From: Ascidiaceihabitans sp034111945
GTDB lineage: Bacteria; Pseudomonadota; Alphaproteobacteria; Rhodobacterales; Rhodobacteraceae
Assembly (NCBI GenBank): GCA_047626725.1
Contig: JBLHSG010000012.1
Location: forward strand, 51,852-115,851
DNA: 64,000 nucleotides
Reading direction: 5' to 3'
The first letter of the stretch is position 1; the number at the start of each line of letters is the position of its first letter. The notes below the pieces were generated by a model. It had not been told where the DNA came from. It saw nothing but the letters and a program-made list of their open reading frames with translations, and made no database searches. Shown piece by piece: positions 8,061 through 17,167 of this stretch. The position numbers and the translations under genes are program-made.

Positions 8061-9419
8061 ATGGCATTTGACTATGATCTATTCGTAATCGGCGGGGGCT
8101 CTGGTGGGGTTCGGGCCGCACGTGTGGCCGCTGGTGATAACGGTGCGCGCGTCGCATTGGCCGAAGAAAGCCGCTATGGCGGCACCTGCGTAATCCGTGG
8201 CTGTGTTCCTAAAAAACTGATGGTGTTCGCATCCGGTTACGCCAATGTCGAAGCCGAGGCAGGGGCCTATGGTTGGGATCTGACGTTGGGCAATTTCGAC
8301 TGGTCCCGTTTCAAAGGCACATTGCACGCCGAACTGGACCGTCTTGAGGCAATCTATCGCCGCCTGTTGGCCAACGCCGGTGTTGAAACATTCGACGCCC
8401 GCGCCACGGTCAAAGACGCGCACACGGTTGTGTTGTCCACTGGCGAAGAAAAAACCGCCAAGCATATTCTGGTCGCAACCGGTGGTCGCCCGACACGTCC
8501 CGACATCGCAAACGCCGATCTGGGCATTGTGTCTGACGACCTGTTTGATTTGCCCGCATTGCCCAAATCCATGCTGATTGTTGGCGGCGGTTACATCGCG
8601 TCCGAATTTGCCGGTGTGATGAACGGTCTGGGCGTCAAGGTCACGCAATTCTATCGCGGCGAACAAATCCTACGCGGTTTTGACAACGAAGCCCGCACGC
8701 TGGTTGCCGAACAGATGGTCGAAAAAGGCATCGATCTACAATTGAACACCAACATCGCCGAGATGGAAAAACGGGATGGCGGCATCTGGGTGAAATCGAC
8801 AAACGGCGATGAAACCGTATTTGACCAAGTGCTGTTCGCCACGGGCCGCAAACCCAACACCGATGATTTGGGACTGGAACAGGCCGGCGTCAAACTGGAC
8901 CGTGCCAGCGCCGTCGAGGTGACCGAATTTAGCCAAACCGCTGTGCCATCAATCTATGCGATCGGCGATGTGACCAACCGCGTGAACCTGACGCCTGTCG
9001 CAATTCGCGAAGCCATGGCGTTTGTCGAAACGGTATTCAAAGCCAATCCGACCCCTGTGGATCACGACCTGATTCCATCGGCGATTTTCACGCAGCCGGA
9101 AATGGGCACTGTGGGTTTGGGCGAAGAAGACGCGCGTGCGCAGGAACCGATCGAAGTCTACGCCACCACGTTCAAACCGATGCAGTCGTCCTTTGCGGGG
9201 CAGCCGGATCGTGTGCTGATGAAACTGATTGTGTCCCAAGCCACGCGCAAGGTACTTGGGTGCCATATCGTCGCACCGGCCGCGGGTGAAATGATCCAAT
9301 TGGCCGGAATTGCTGTGAAAATGGGCGCAACCAAAGAAGATTTCGACGCGACAGTGGCGGTTCACCCGACCATGTCCGAAGAAATGGTTACAATGAAAAT
9401 GCCCGTGCGAACTTCGTGA
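8061..9419 (+). CDS. gor: Glutathione-disulfide reductase
   Basis: FAD- and NADPH-dependent reduction of glutathione disulfide. The 452-residue chain shows the FAD motif GGGSGG near residue 11, the redox pair in GGTCVIRGCVPKK near residues 41-53 (CVIRGC), a second dinucleotide motif (VGGGYIASEFAGV near 174), IYAIGDVTNR (FAD ribityl contact) and the C-terminal HPTMSEEMV with the catalytic His-Glu pair contributed to the partner subunit. The length is normal. A ribosome site GGAG lies before the ATG. With the GST at 5.3 kb it fits a glutathione redox role, though the genes are separate. Confidence 0.95.
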   Translation: MAFDYDLFVIGGGSGGVRAARVAAGDNGARVALAEESRYGGTCVIRGCVPKKLMVFASGYANVEAEAGAYGWDLTLGNFDWSRFKGTLHAELDRLEAIYRRLLANAGVETFDARATVKDAHTVVLSTGEEKTAKHILVATGGRPTRPDIANADLGIVSDDLFDLPALPKSMLIVGGGYIASEFAGVMNGLGVKVTQFYRGEQILRGFDNEARTLVAEQMVEKGIDLQLNTNIAEMEKRDGGIWVKSTNGDETVFDQVLFATGRKPNTDDLGLEQAGVKLDRASAVEVTEFSQTAVPSIYAIGDVTNRVNLTPVAIREAMAFVETVFKANPTPVDHDLIPSAIFTQPEMGTVGLGEEDARAQEPIEVYATTFKPMQSSFAGQPDRVLMKLIVSQATRKVLGCHIVAPAAGEMIQLAGIAVKMGATKEDFDATVAVHPTMSEEMVTMKMPVRTS

Positions 9420-9526
9420 CGCGGAACGCTTGAAATTTGTGGTTTAGGGCACAGGTATTATAGCAACATAGATAGACAAAAACTGTTACACCAATGCGAA
9501 CGGTAATTTAAGGGAAGTACACACAT

Positions 9527-10762
9527 ATGGCTGGCAACACAGGCGGCCCCTGGGGGGGCGGTGGTAATTCCGGGGGCAATTCCGGCGGCAACAACGGCTC
9601 AAACGGCGGTTCCAACGGGAACGGTTCGAACGGCGACGGCAATCGTGGCAACAATGGCGGCGGACGACGCCCCGATGGCGAAGGCTCGCAAATTCCGGAA
9701 ATCGACGAACTGGTGAAAAAAGGCCAAGAGCAACTGCGCGTCCTGATGGGCGGTCGTGGTGGCAAAGGCGGCTCCGGTGGCGGACAGGGCGGCGGCGCAG
9801 GCCCCGCATTTACCCGTGGCACCGTGGGCCTTGGCATTGCAGCGGCCGTCGTTTTGTGGGGACTGGCCAGCTTTTATACCGTCAAACCCGAAGAACAATC
9901 TGTTGAACTGTTCCTTGGCGAATTCTCAGGTATCGGCGAGCAAGGCTTGAACTTTGCCCCTTGGCCATTGGTCAAAGCCGAAGTGTTTGCTGTGACAACC
10001 AACCAAACCGAATCCATCGGTGAAGGTCGTGGATCTGCGGGCAACGAAGGTTTGATGCTGACGACGGACGAAAACATCGTCGACATTGATTTCGAAGTTG
10101 TTTGGAACATCAAAAACGCCAAAGACTACAAATTCAGTCTGAAAGAACCGCAAGCCGCAGTTATTGCGATTTCCGAGGCGGCGATGCGCGAGATTATCTC
10201 GCAATCCGAACTGGCCCCGATCCTGTCACGTGACCGTGGTCTTGTTGAACAAAGCGTTCAGGAACTGATCCAGCGCACATTGGACAACCGTAAAACCGGT
10301 ATCAACATCCTGCGTGTGAACGTCAAAAAAGTTGAGCCACCCAGCCAGGTTGTCCGCATGGTCAACGCCGATGGCAGCGTCGAAGATGTGTCTGTTGTTG
10401 ACGCCTTTCTTGACGTGCAAGCGGCCGAACAGGAACGCGACCGTCTAGAACGCCAAGCGGATGCCTATGCAAACCGTAAAGCTGCCGAGGCACGTGGTGA
10501 ATCTGCACAATTGCTCGAGGCCGCCGAAGGCTACCGCGCGCGTCTTGTGAACGGATCAATCGGTGAGGCCAGCGCGTTTTTGGCCGTTTTGGCAGAATAC
10601 AAAGCTGCACCAGAAGTGACCCGCAAACGTCTGTATCTAGAGACGATGGAAAAAGTTCTGGGCGACGTCGACAAGATCATTCTTGAAAACAACGAAAACG
10701 GCCAAGGCGTGGTGCCATACCTGCCCTTGAACGAATTGCGTAAAAACGGAGGATCAAACTAA
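9527..10762 (+). CDS. hflK: FtsH protease modulator HflK (SPFH domain)
   Basis: Inner-membrane SPFH protein that with HflC forms large rings around the FtsH protease. 411 residues: a Gly/Asn/Ser-rich N-terminal tail (residues 1-50, many GGN-type repeats) and a second Gly-rich patch near 75-95, one membrane helix near 103-123 (GLGIAAAVVLWGLASF), then the SPFH/Band-7 domain and a charged coiled coil (QAAEQERDRLERQADAY). AGGGAAG lies about 10 bases before the ATG. The stop overlaps the hflC start (TAATG), so the two subunits are translationally coupled. Confidence 0.95.
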   Translation: MAGNTGGPWGGGGNSGGNSGGNNGSNGGSNGNGSNGDGNRGNNGGGRRPDGEGSQIPEIDELVKKGQEQLRVLMGGRGGKGGSGGGQGGGAGPAFTRGTVGLGIAAAVVLWGLASFYTVKPEEQSVELFLGEFSGIGEQGLNFAPWPLVKAEVFAVTTNQTESIGEGRGSAGNEGLMLTTDENIVDIDFEVVWNIKNAKDYKFSLKEPQAAVIAISEAAMREIISQSELAPILSRDRGLVEQSVQELIQRTLDNRKTGINILRVNVKKVEPPSQVVRMVNADGSVEDVSVVDAFLDVQAAEQERDRLERQADAYANRKAAEARGESAQLLEAAEGYRARLVNGSIGEASAFLAVLAEYKAAPEVTRKRLYLETMEKVLGDVDKIILENNENGQGVVPYLPLNELRKNGGSN

Positions 10763-11649
10763 TGCGGTCCATTAACTATCTGATCCCCGTCGTTGTTATT
10801 CTGGTTGCGGGCGTGTTGTCCTCGATCTTTATTGTGGACGAACGTGAAAAGGCGCTGGTTCTGCGTCTGGGGCAAATCAAACAAGAGATCACTGATCCCG
10901 GTTTGGCCTTTAAAATTCCATTGCTGGACGAAGTTGTCCGCTACGAAGACCGTATCCTGACGCTGGAAACCGACCTGATTCAGGTCACGCCAGATGACCA
11001 ACGTCGCTTGGACGTGGATGCGTTTGTTTTGTACCGCATCGCGGACATCAAACAGTTCCGTCAGGCCACCGGTGTGGGCGGCGAAGCTGAGGCGCGTGCG
11101 CAGTTAAAAGGTATCTTGAACAGCCAAATTCGTGCTGTTTTAGGTGGCCGTGGCGTGACGTCGAACACGATCTTGTCGCCAGAACGTGCGGCATTGATGC
11201 AAAGCATTCGCCAACAGGCTGACAACCGTGCCTCTGCTTTGGGCCTGTCGATTGTTGATGTGCGTTTGCGTCAAACCAACCTGCCAAAGCAAAACTTCTC
11301 TGCGACTTTGCAGCGGATGATTGCGGAGCGGGATCGTGAAGCCACAGATGAACGCGCCCGTGGTCGTGAAGCGGCGCAACGTGTGACGGCGCAAGCGGAC
11401 AGAACCTACGAAGAAATCCTGTCAGAAGCCCGTCGTGATGCACGTATCATCGAAGGTGAAGCAGACGCGGAACGCAACGGTATCTTTGCCGAAGCCTATG
11501 GCCAAGACATTGAATTCTTTGAATTCTACCGCTCTTTGTCTGCATACGAACTTGCGCTTCAGGGCAAGAATTCAACCATGGTGATGTCACCGGACAGCGA
11601 ATTCTTTAACTACCTGAAAAGCGACGGAGGCTCAGCAGCATCCAACTGA
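10762..11649 (+). CDS. hflC: FtsH protease modulator HflC (SPFH domain)
   Basis: 295-residue partner of HflK: N-terminal membrane anchor (residues 5-23, YLIPVVVILVAGVLSSIFIV), then an SPFH domain and a coiled coil rich in Arg/Glu/Ala (ERDREATDERARGREAAQRV). The FEFYRSLSAYELAL segment near the end is typical of HflC. The ATG shares a base with the hflK stop. The stop lies inside the start region of the DUF2065 gene, continuing the tight packing. The complex sits in the inner membrane facing the periplasm and tunes FtsH turnover of membrane proteins. Confidence 0.95.
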   Translation: MRSINYLIPVVVILVAGVLSSIFIVDEREKALVLRLGQIKQEITDPGLAFKIPLLDEVVRYEDRILTLETDLIQVTPDDQRRLDVDAFVLYRIADIKQFRQATGVGGEAEARAQLKGILNSQIRAVLGGRGVTSNTILSPERAALMQSIRQQADNRASALGLSIVDVRLRQTNLPKQNFSATLQRMIAERDREATDERARGREAAQRVTAQADRTYEEILSEARRDARIIEGEADAERNGIFAEAYGQDIEFFEFYRSLSAYELALQGKNSTMVMSPDSEFFNYLKSDGGSAASN

Positions 11650-11849
11650 TTGCGCTGACCTTACTGGCCTTCGGGTTGGTCATGATAATCGAGGGGCTGG
11701 CATACGTGCTGGCCCCTCAGCTTATTGAACGTGTGCTCGAGGTGTTGCGCAGCCTGCCGATCGCGTCGCGCCGCCAAATGGGCGCACTGGTTGCCGTGAC
11801 AGGATTGATCTGCATCTGGGCGGCATTCCAATTTGGCCTATCGCTCTGA
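11640..11849 (+). CDS. DUF2065 (YjeT-like) small membrane protein, possible non-ATG start
   Basis: A two-helix membrane protein of up to 69 residues: LIALTLLAFGLVMIIEGLAYVLAP, a short basic loop with RRQMG, then GALVAVTGLICIWAAFQFGL. DUF2065 proteins often follow hflC. The start is unusual: a strong GGAGG sits at 11626-11630 inside hflC, but no ATG, GTG or TTG lies at the right distance in frame; the best-spaced codon is ATC at 11640 (CTG 11646 and ATT 11649 follow). The first ATG, at 11682, would remove most of helix 1. I therefore mark 11640 and regard the exact start as open. Role unknown, presumably with HflKC or DegP. Confidence 0.7.
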   Translation: MQLIALTLLAFGLVMIIEGLAYVLAPQLIERVLEVLRSLPIASRRQMGALVAVTGLICIWAAFQFGLSL

Positions 11850-12091
11850 CGCCACAGCGCAGGGCCGGGTTTTTCGGCAAATATCCGATCAAATGTTACA
11901 GAAATTGGTTAATTCGCAGTCTGTGTTCACGGTTTAGTAACATCCGATTGAAAGGCTGCTTAGACATTCCAAGTTTCATATTGCAGTCTCGTACACCTAC
12001 ATGCAGGCTGTTCGGTAACGTGCATGCCGCAGTTTTATCATGTGCGACACGGCCCAGAACGGCCTGATTAATCAACGACTGGAGACGATGA

Positions 12092-13579
12092 ATGCAGCCC
12101 CAAGCGGTAGCCCTCTCGAAACAAATCCAACCTTTAACGCAGACACGCGCCTTTTGGCTAACGCTGCTGGCAACGGCCTTTGTGCTGATGCAATCGATGG
12201 CCGCATTTGCGCGACCAGAAAGCCTCGCGCCTTTGGCTGAAAAAATTAGCCCGGCCGTGGTTAACATCACCACATCCACCGTGGTCGAACGCCCGACTGG
12301 CCCCCAAGGCATCGCGCCCGAAGGGTCCCCGTTCGAGGATTTCTTTAACGACCGCCAGCGTGACGATGGCAACGGGCAACGCCCACGCCGGTCTTCTGCA
12401 CTTGGCTCTGGTTTCGTGATTTCCGAAGACGGATATGTCGTGACCAACAACCACGTGATTGAAGGCGCGGATGAAATCCTGATCGAATTCTTTCCAGGTG
12501 AAGGTCAGCCATTAATCGAATTGCCAGCCAAAGTTATCGGAACTGACCCGAAAACCGACATCGCCTTGCTGAAGGTCGAAGCCGCACAACCGCTAAAATT
12601 TGTGTCCTTTGGCGATTCAGACAAAAGCCGCGTTGGCGATTGGGTCATCGCGATGGGCAACCCATTGGGCCAAGGGTTCTCGGTCTCGGCTGGTATCGTA
12701 TCCGCGCGCAATCGCGCCTTGTCCGGAAGCTATGACGACTACATTCAGACGGACGCAGCGATCAACCGCGGCAACTCCGGTGGGCCATTGTTCAACATGG
12801 ATGGTGCCGTGATTGGCGTGAACACCGCGATTTTGTCACCAAACGGCGGATCAATTGGCATCGGCTTTTCCATGGCATCCAACGTGGTGACACGTGTTGT
12901 CGGCCAGTTGCGTGAATTCGGCGAAACCCGACGCGGTTGGTTGGGCGTGAAAATCCAAGATGTGACACCTGATATCGCCGAAGCCATGGGCCTAAAAGGC
13001 AACGACGGCGCGTTGGTTAACTCGGTCCAAGAAGGGCCTGCCAAACTGGGCGGCATGCTGGACGGCGACGTGATTGTTTCGTTCGCAGGCAAACCGGTCA
13101 CTGACACGAGATCACTGGTGCGCCGCGTCGCGAATAGCCCCGTTGGCGAAACCGTCCGTGTGGTGGTGATGCGCGAAGGCAAAACTGTGACCCTCAAAGT
13201 CAAGTTGGGCCGTCGTGAAGAAGCCGAAGGCGTTGTTGAAACCGCAGCACCGGACCCATCCGAAGAAGACGTCGCACCGGAAACCAAATCGGTTCTGGGC
13301 CTCACGCTCAGCGCGCTGAACGACGAATTGCGCACTGAACTTGGCGTGGCAGACGACCTCGAAGGATTGGCGATCACCGAAGTTGATGAAACATCAGAAG
13401 CGTTCGAAAAAGGCCTGCGGGCTGGCGACGTTATCACCGAAGCGGGTCAGCAAAAGATCACCAGCATCAGTGAATTGGAAACGCGCCTGGAAGAACGCAA
13501 AGACGCAGGGCGCAAGTCGTTCTTGTTGTTGGTGCGCCGTGCAGGCGACCCTCGTTTTGTGGCGCTTAGCCTGAAATAA
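12092..13579 (+). CDS. degP: Periplasmic Do/DegP-type serine protease (HtrA family)
   Basis: ATP-independent periplasmic protease/chaperone for misfolded envelope proteins. 495 residues: a signal peptide with a hydrophobic core at ~21-40, then a trypsin-like domain with an intact triad His121 (TNNHVIEGA), Asp156 (KTDIALLKV) and Ser229 (NRGNSGGPL), then two PDZ domains (about 270-370 and 395-490). GGAG precedes the ATG. A 242-base gap separates it from DUF2065, so it probably has its own promoter. A rho-independent terminator follows. Together with HflKC it makes this an envelope protein-quality cluster. Could equally be called MucD or DegQ. Confidence 0.93.
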   Translation: MQPQAVALSKQIQPLTQTRAFWLTLLATAFVLMQSMAAFARPESLAPLAEKISPAVVNITTSTVVERPTGPQGIAPEGSPFEDFFNDRQRDDGNGQRPRRSSALGSGFVISEDGYVVTNNHVIEGADEILIEFFPGEGQPLIELPAKVIGTDPKTDIALLKVEAAQPLKFVSFGDSDKSRVGDWVIAMGNPLGQGFSVSAGIVSARNRALSGSYDDYIQTDAAINRGNSGGPLFNMDGAVIGVNTAILSPNGGSIGIGFSMASNVVTRVVGQLREFGETRRGWLGVKIQDVTPDIAEAMGLKGNDGALVNSVQEGPAKLGGMLDGDVIVSFAGKPVTDTRSLVRRVANSPVGETVRVVVMREGKTVTLKVKLGRREEAEGVVETAAPDPSEEDVAPETKSVLGLTLSALNDELRTELGVADDLEGLAITEVDETSEAFEKGLRAGDVITEAGQQKITSISELETRLEERKDAGRKSFLLLVRRAGDPRFVALSLK

Positions 13580-13597
13580 GGTTCTGAAAATGCAAAT

Positions 13598-13628
13598 AAA
13601 AAGGCGTGCTTTCGAGTGCGCCTTTTTT
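13598..13628. terminator. Bidirectional rho-independent terminator after degP
   Basis: Nine-base perfect stem aaaaaggcg / cgccttttt with a 12-base loop, ending in a run of six T; the A-rich left arm gives the same structure on the minus strand. It lies between the convergent degP and lipoprotein genes and would stop both. Confidence 0.85.
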
Positions 13629-13639
13629 GTGTCTACGGA

Positions 13640-14170
13640 TCAGGGTGTGCGCGGCACAGCCACCAAGCCAAGCTTGCGGGCCGCCGCGACGCTTAGGATT
13701 TCGTTGCTAAATCCGTCCACCGCCTGAAATTTGCGGATGCCGGTAAATGTGCGCGTGTCCATCAGGCCGGTGACAGGGCCGCGATAAAACCCGCGTATGG
13801 CCAGTGCGCGTTGTAGGCTGGCAGTGAATTCCTCGGTCAATTGCGTGACGCAAACGATCTCGGTCCAGTTGACCTCGCGCTCTTGCACGATTTCTTGGCG
13901 CGCTTCTTTTTTGTAAACCGCAGGCTGTTGGATACGACCGTCCGATGACACCTGCGCTGGCTGCACCAGAATTTCGCGGGTCACAGTTTCGATGATCGCG
14001 GCCGTTTCCGCCTTGCCCCAACATGTTCCCGTCGCTGCGCCGTCTGGGGCGTCCTGAACGACCTTGAATTTGCCCTGTTTGGTGGTGCCGTTTTTGCCTA
14101 AAGGCGGCAGATCACAGGCGCTTAGAGCAAAGCTGATGACACCCAAAAGGGCGAGGGAATGGATGCGCAT
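13640..14170 (-). CDS. Lipoprotein with peptidoglycan-binding-like C-terminus
   Basis: 176 residues with a signal peptide ending in the lipobox LSAC (lipidated Cys19), so the protein should be anchored to a membrane facing the periplasm. Residues ~45-110 are a family-specific region with two cysteines (GTCWGK, EIVCVTQ). The C-terminus (FTASLQRALAIRGFYRGPVTGLMDTRTFTGIRKFQ) looks like a PG_binding_1 three-helix repeat that grips cell-wall peptide stems. Convergent with degP; an envelope-maintenance role fits but is inferred. Confidence 0.8.
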   Translation of the reverse strand: MRIHSLALLGVISFALSACDLPPLGKNGTTKQGKFKVVQDAPDGAATGTCWGKAETAAIIETVTREILVQPAQVSSDGRIQQPAVYKKEARQEIVQEREVNWTEIVCVTQLTEEFTASLQRALAIRGFYRGPVTGLMDTRTFTGIRKFQAVDGFSNEILSVAAARKLGLVAVPRTP

Positions 14171-14235
14171 GATGGTCGGCCTGTTTGCTCTATTTTCGTC
14201 AAACTACGCCGTTTTATCCGATCTGCCAACAGGTG

Positions 14236-14676
14236 CTAAACGGGCCGTATCCCGTCAGGATTAACCAGTTCGTCCAAAAGATACGAGATGTCCTCGATTT
14301 GTTGGGCCAACACGTGCGTCACGTCATGGGCGCGCTGTAATTGCCCTGTGACCCGCAGCATCCGCCCCGAAATCACGGCGCGCCGAAAACGTTCGTACAT
14401 GTGGCGCCACACGATGATGTTCACGACGCCGGTTTCGTCCTCAAGAGTGATGAAAATCACGCCTTTGGCCGTACCGGGGCGTTGCCGTAAAATCACCAAA
14501 CCCGCGACCGCGATGCGCGCGTTGATTGGCGGCAAATGCAACTGGTTCGCGGTCAGGCACGACGGCGGGCGCGGCCATGTGGTTTGAATTGATCGGGGCA
14601 GGGGCGCGAACACTTTCATGGGAACATAAGTAGAACATTGTTTGCGCATGGCAAACAGAAATTTGATGCGTTGCAA
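14236..14676 (-). pseudogene. dnaE2: Relic of error-prone DNA polymerase DnaE2 (C-terminal OB-fold only)
   Basis: The open frame encodes 146 residues, of which about the last 95 match the very end of DnaE2: RIAVAGLVILRQRPGTAKGV, FITLEDETGVVNIIVW and a closing HVLAQQIEDISYLLDELV. In intact DnaE2 (over 1000 residues) this OB-fold is the C-terminal end; the polymerase, PHP and finger domains are all missing here, and the sequence before the match (with ATG codons but no ribosome site) does not resemble the protein. Only 66 bases separate the frame from ferredoxin, so there is no room for the rest. It is a decayed remnant or, less likely, a reused OB-fold. Confidence 0.75.
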
Positions 14677-14742
14677 AAGGGGGTGGCATTGCCCAAATGG
14701 CCTCGCTAGACAGGTTTAACAGTTATAAAAGGGGGCTTTGAG

Positions 14743-15066
14743 ATGGCCAAAATCACTTATATCGAGCACGGCGGCAAAGAACATGTCGTTGACGTCGCCA
14801 ATGGCATGACCGTTATGGAAGGCGCGCGCGACAACAACATTCCAGGTATAGAAGCGGACTGTGGCGGTGCCTGCGCCTGTTCAACCTGCCACGTTTATGT
14901 GGACGCGGGATGGGTCGAAAAGATACCGGCAAAGGACGACATGGAAACTGACATGTTGGATTTCGCCTATGAACCTGACGAGACGCGCTCGCGATTGACC
15001 TGCCAGCTCAAGGTGACGGATGCGTTGGACGGTTTGATCGTGCAAATGCCAGAGAAACAAATTTGA
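14743..15066 (+). CDS. 2Fe-2S ferredoxin (adrenodoxin type)
   Basis: 107-residue soluble electron carrier. Cluster ligands are visible in CGGACACSTCHVYV (Cys40-45-48 region) and LTCQLKV near residue 86, the CX5CX2C...C spacing of adrenodoxin-type ferredoxins. The C-terminus GLIVQMPEKQI is typical of the alphaproteobacterial FdxB/Fdx group, which feeds cytochromes P450 or Fe-S assembly. The partner reductase is not in view. The stop overlaps the next gene (TGATG), so the pair is translationally coupled. Confidence 0.93.
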   Translation: MAKITYIEHGGKEHVVDVANGMTVMEGARDNNIPGIEADCGGACACSTCHVYVDAGWVEKIPAKDDMETDMLDFAYEPDETRSRLTCQLKVTDALDGLIVQMPEKQI

Positions 15067-15812
15067 TGACCACAAAGGCGCGGCGTCCGCTGTCGCGCCT
15101 ATTGTACCGTTTCATGCGCCGCGCAGCGCTGATGGCGTGTGTGATGCAGCCGTCGCTGGCCGGCGCGCAAGGTGTTCTGGCCGCGATCTATACTGACCCC
15201 ACAACGCGCTATACCCATGGCATTCTTGGTGACGCAATCGAACATGGCACGTTGCGACTGGAGACAAATGACGGGCGCACGCTGAATATCACACTGCCCG
15301 AAAGTGATGTGTTTGAAGACACAGAACCGCGCGTGGTTGATCTGGACGGCGATGGCCAAAACGAAGTTATTGTTGTGCAAAGCAATGATCGGCTTGGCGC
15401 GAAACTGGCGATTTATGGGACCGACGGGCTTGTTGCCCAAACGCCAAATATCGGGCGTTCGAACCGTTGGCTTGCGCCGCTAGGGGCCGCTGATCTGGAC
15501 CAGAATGGCACTATGGATGTGGCCTATATTGATCGTCCGCATCTGGCGAAAACCTTGCGCATCTGGCGGTTTGAAAGCGGTGCGTTGGTCCACAGTGCTG
15601 ATTTGGTGGGCTACACAAATCACCGGATCGGGGAACGTGACATTGCTGGTGGAATCCGCACCTGTAACGGAATCCCTGAAATGGTTGTGGCCACGAGCGA
15701 CTGGAATCGCCTTGTGGCGATCACGTTCGACGGCGCGGATTTCAAGGTTGAGGCGCTTGGGCGTGATACAACGCGGCCCGCTTTTGCCCGTGCTATGGCG
15801 TGCAAAATTTAA
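15066..15812 (+). CDS. Secreted VCBS/FG-GAP repeat protein
   Basis: 248 residues with an N-terminal basic region and signal peptide (residues ~15-36, ending LAGA), so probably periplasmic. The body has beta-propeller-type repeats with Ca-binding-like loops: DLDGDGQNEVIVV near 95 and DLDQNGTMDVAYI near 145, as in integrin-like FG-GAP/VCBS proteins. The ATG overlaps the ferredoxin stop. Only about three blades are evident, so it may form a partial propeller. Function unknown; the link to ferredoxin is conserved position rather than known chemistry. Confidence 0.8.
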   Translation: MTTKARRPLSRLLYRFMRRAALMACVMQPSLAGAQGVLAAIYTDPTTRYTHGILGDAIEHGTLRLETNDGRTLNITLPESDVFEDTEPRVVDLDGDGQNEVIVVQSNDRLGAKLAIYGTDGLVAQTPNIGRSNRWLAPLGAADLDQNGTMDVAYIDRPHLAKTLRIWRFESGALVHSADLVGYTNHRIGERDIAGGIRTCNGIPEMVVATSDWNRLVAITFDGADFKVEALGRDTTRPAFARAMACKI

Positions 15813-15825
15813 AGCGACGGATTGA

Positions 15826-17091
15826 TTAATCCAGCGCGCGCCAGCCAATGTCACGGCGGCAAAACCCTTCGGGCCAATCAATGCGGTCGACCATATCGTA
15901 GGCGCGCGCGCGTGCCTCGGCCAAGCTATCGCCACGGGCTGTCACGCTAAGAACGCGGCCGCCAACAGCGACAATTCCACCGTCACGCGCGGCAGTTCCT
16001 GCATGAAACACCATGTTCGAACTGTCTGCCGCGATATCGTCCAAGTCGTTGATATACGACCCTTTTTCGTAAGATCCTGGATACCCGTTTGCCGCCATAA
16101 CCACGGTGATCGCATGGTCATCTGCCCAGTTGACGCGAACCCCGTCCAAGCGCCCCAAGGCCGCGGCGTGCAGCAAATCAAACGCTTGCCCACCAAGGCG
16201 CATCATCAGCACCTGACATTCCGGATCACCAAAGCGCGCGTTATATTCAACCAAACGCGGCTGGCCATTTTCAATCATCAACCCGACGTACAGCACACCT
16301 TGATAGGGCATTCCGCGCTTGGTCATTTCTGCCATTGTCGGGCGTACAATCTGGGCCAAAGCCAGTTCTGCAATGTCGTCGCTAAGCACTGGAGCGGGGG
16401 AATAGGCCCCCATGCCGCCGGTGTTTGGGCCGGTGTCGCCGTCGCCAACGCGCTTGTGATCTTGGGCCGTTCCGATGGGCAGCACGTTTTCGCCGTCGCA
16501 CAGCACAAAGAACGATGCTTCTTCGCCGGTCATGAATTCTTCGATCACGACTTCGGCGCCGGCATCCCCGAACGAGCCGTCGAACATGTCGTCAATCGCG
16601 GCCTCTGCTTGGGCCACTGTTTCGGCGATAATCACGCCTTTGCCTGCGGCCAATCCGTCAGCTTTGACCACAATTGGCGCGCCGGTTTTGCGAACGTATT
16701 CTTTGGCCGCAACCGCGTCGGTGAAATGGCCATAGGCGGCTGTCGGCGCATCACATGCCACGCAAATTTCTTTGGTGAACGCCTTTGATGCCTCAAGGGC
16801 GGCTGCCGCTTGTGACGGGCCAAACACCAAAAATCCTGATGCGCGCAATTGGTCTGCAACGCCTGCGGCCAAGGGTGCCTCTGGTCCGATAATCACAAAA
16901 TCAATCGCGTTTTCTTCGGCAAAGCTGGCGACAGTTGTGCCATCCATAATGTCGAAATCCGCACATTCGGCGATGGCCGCGATTCCCGCATTGCCGGGTG
17001 CCACGATCAAGCGGTCACATTTTGGATTTTGCAGCGTCGCCCAAGCAAGTGAATGTTCACGCCCGCCGCTGCCAAGGATAAGAATGTTCAT
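15826..17091 (-). CDS. purD: Phosphoribosylamine-glycine ligase (GAR synthetase)
   Basis: Second step of purine synthesis: joins glycine to 5-phosphoribosylamine using ATP. 421 residues from the ATG at 17091 (MNILILGSGGREHSLAW); the frame is open 79 codons further upstream but that part is the antisense of the xseA start. ATP-grasp features: GSGGREH near 8, IGPEAPLAAGVAD near 75, KADGLAAGKGV near 142, and NARFGDPECQ near 285 (metal ligands). The length is normal. It is divergent from xseA with a 76-base gap and convergent with the VCBS gene (13 bases apart). Confidence 0.95.
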   Translation of the reverse strand: MNILILGSGGREHSLAWATLQNPKCDRLIVAPGNAGIAAIAECADFDIMDGTTVASFAEENAIDFVIIGPEAPLAAGVADQLRASGFLVFGPSQAAAALEASKAFTKEICVACDAPTAAYGHFTDAVAAKEYVRKTGAPIVVKADGLAAGKGVIIAETVAQAEAAIDDMFDGSFGDAGAEVVIEEFMTGEEASFFVLCDGENVLPIGTAQDHKRVGDGDTGPNTGGMGAYSPAPVLSDDIAELALAQIVRPTMAEMTKRGMPYQGVLYVGLMIENGQPRLVEYNARFGDPECQVLMMRLGGQAFDLLHAAALGRLDGVRVNWADDHAITVVMAANGYPGSYEKGSYINDLDDIAADSSNMVFHAGTAARDGGIVAVGGRVLSVTARGDSLAEARARAYDMVDRIDWPEGFCRRDIGWRALD

Positions 17092-17167
17092 GGATGTGCC
17101 CCTGATCTGCTTGGCCTTAGTGTTGAGGCGTTCTAAGCTGTGCGAAAGCCGAGGTAAAGAACTAGAG

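Noticed and set aside
13640..15812. Possible SOS/mutagenesis island around the DnaE2 relic
   Set aside because: The neighbours (lipoprotein, ferredoxin, VCBS protein) have no repair role and imuA/imuB are absent.
16772..17167. Extended N-terminus for xseA
   Set aside because: This part overlaps purD on the other strand, and OB-fold similarity begins only at 17168.
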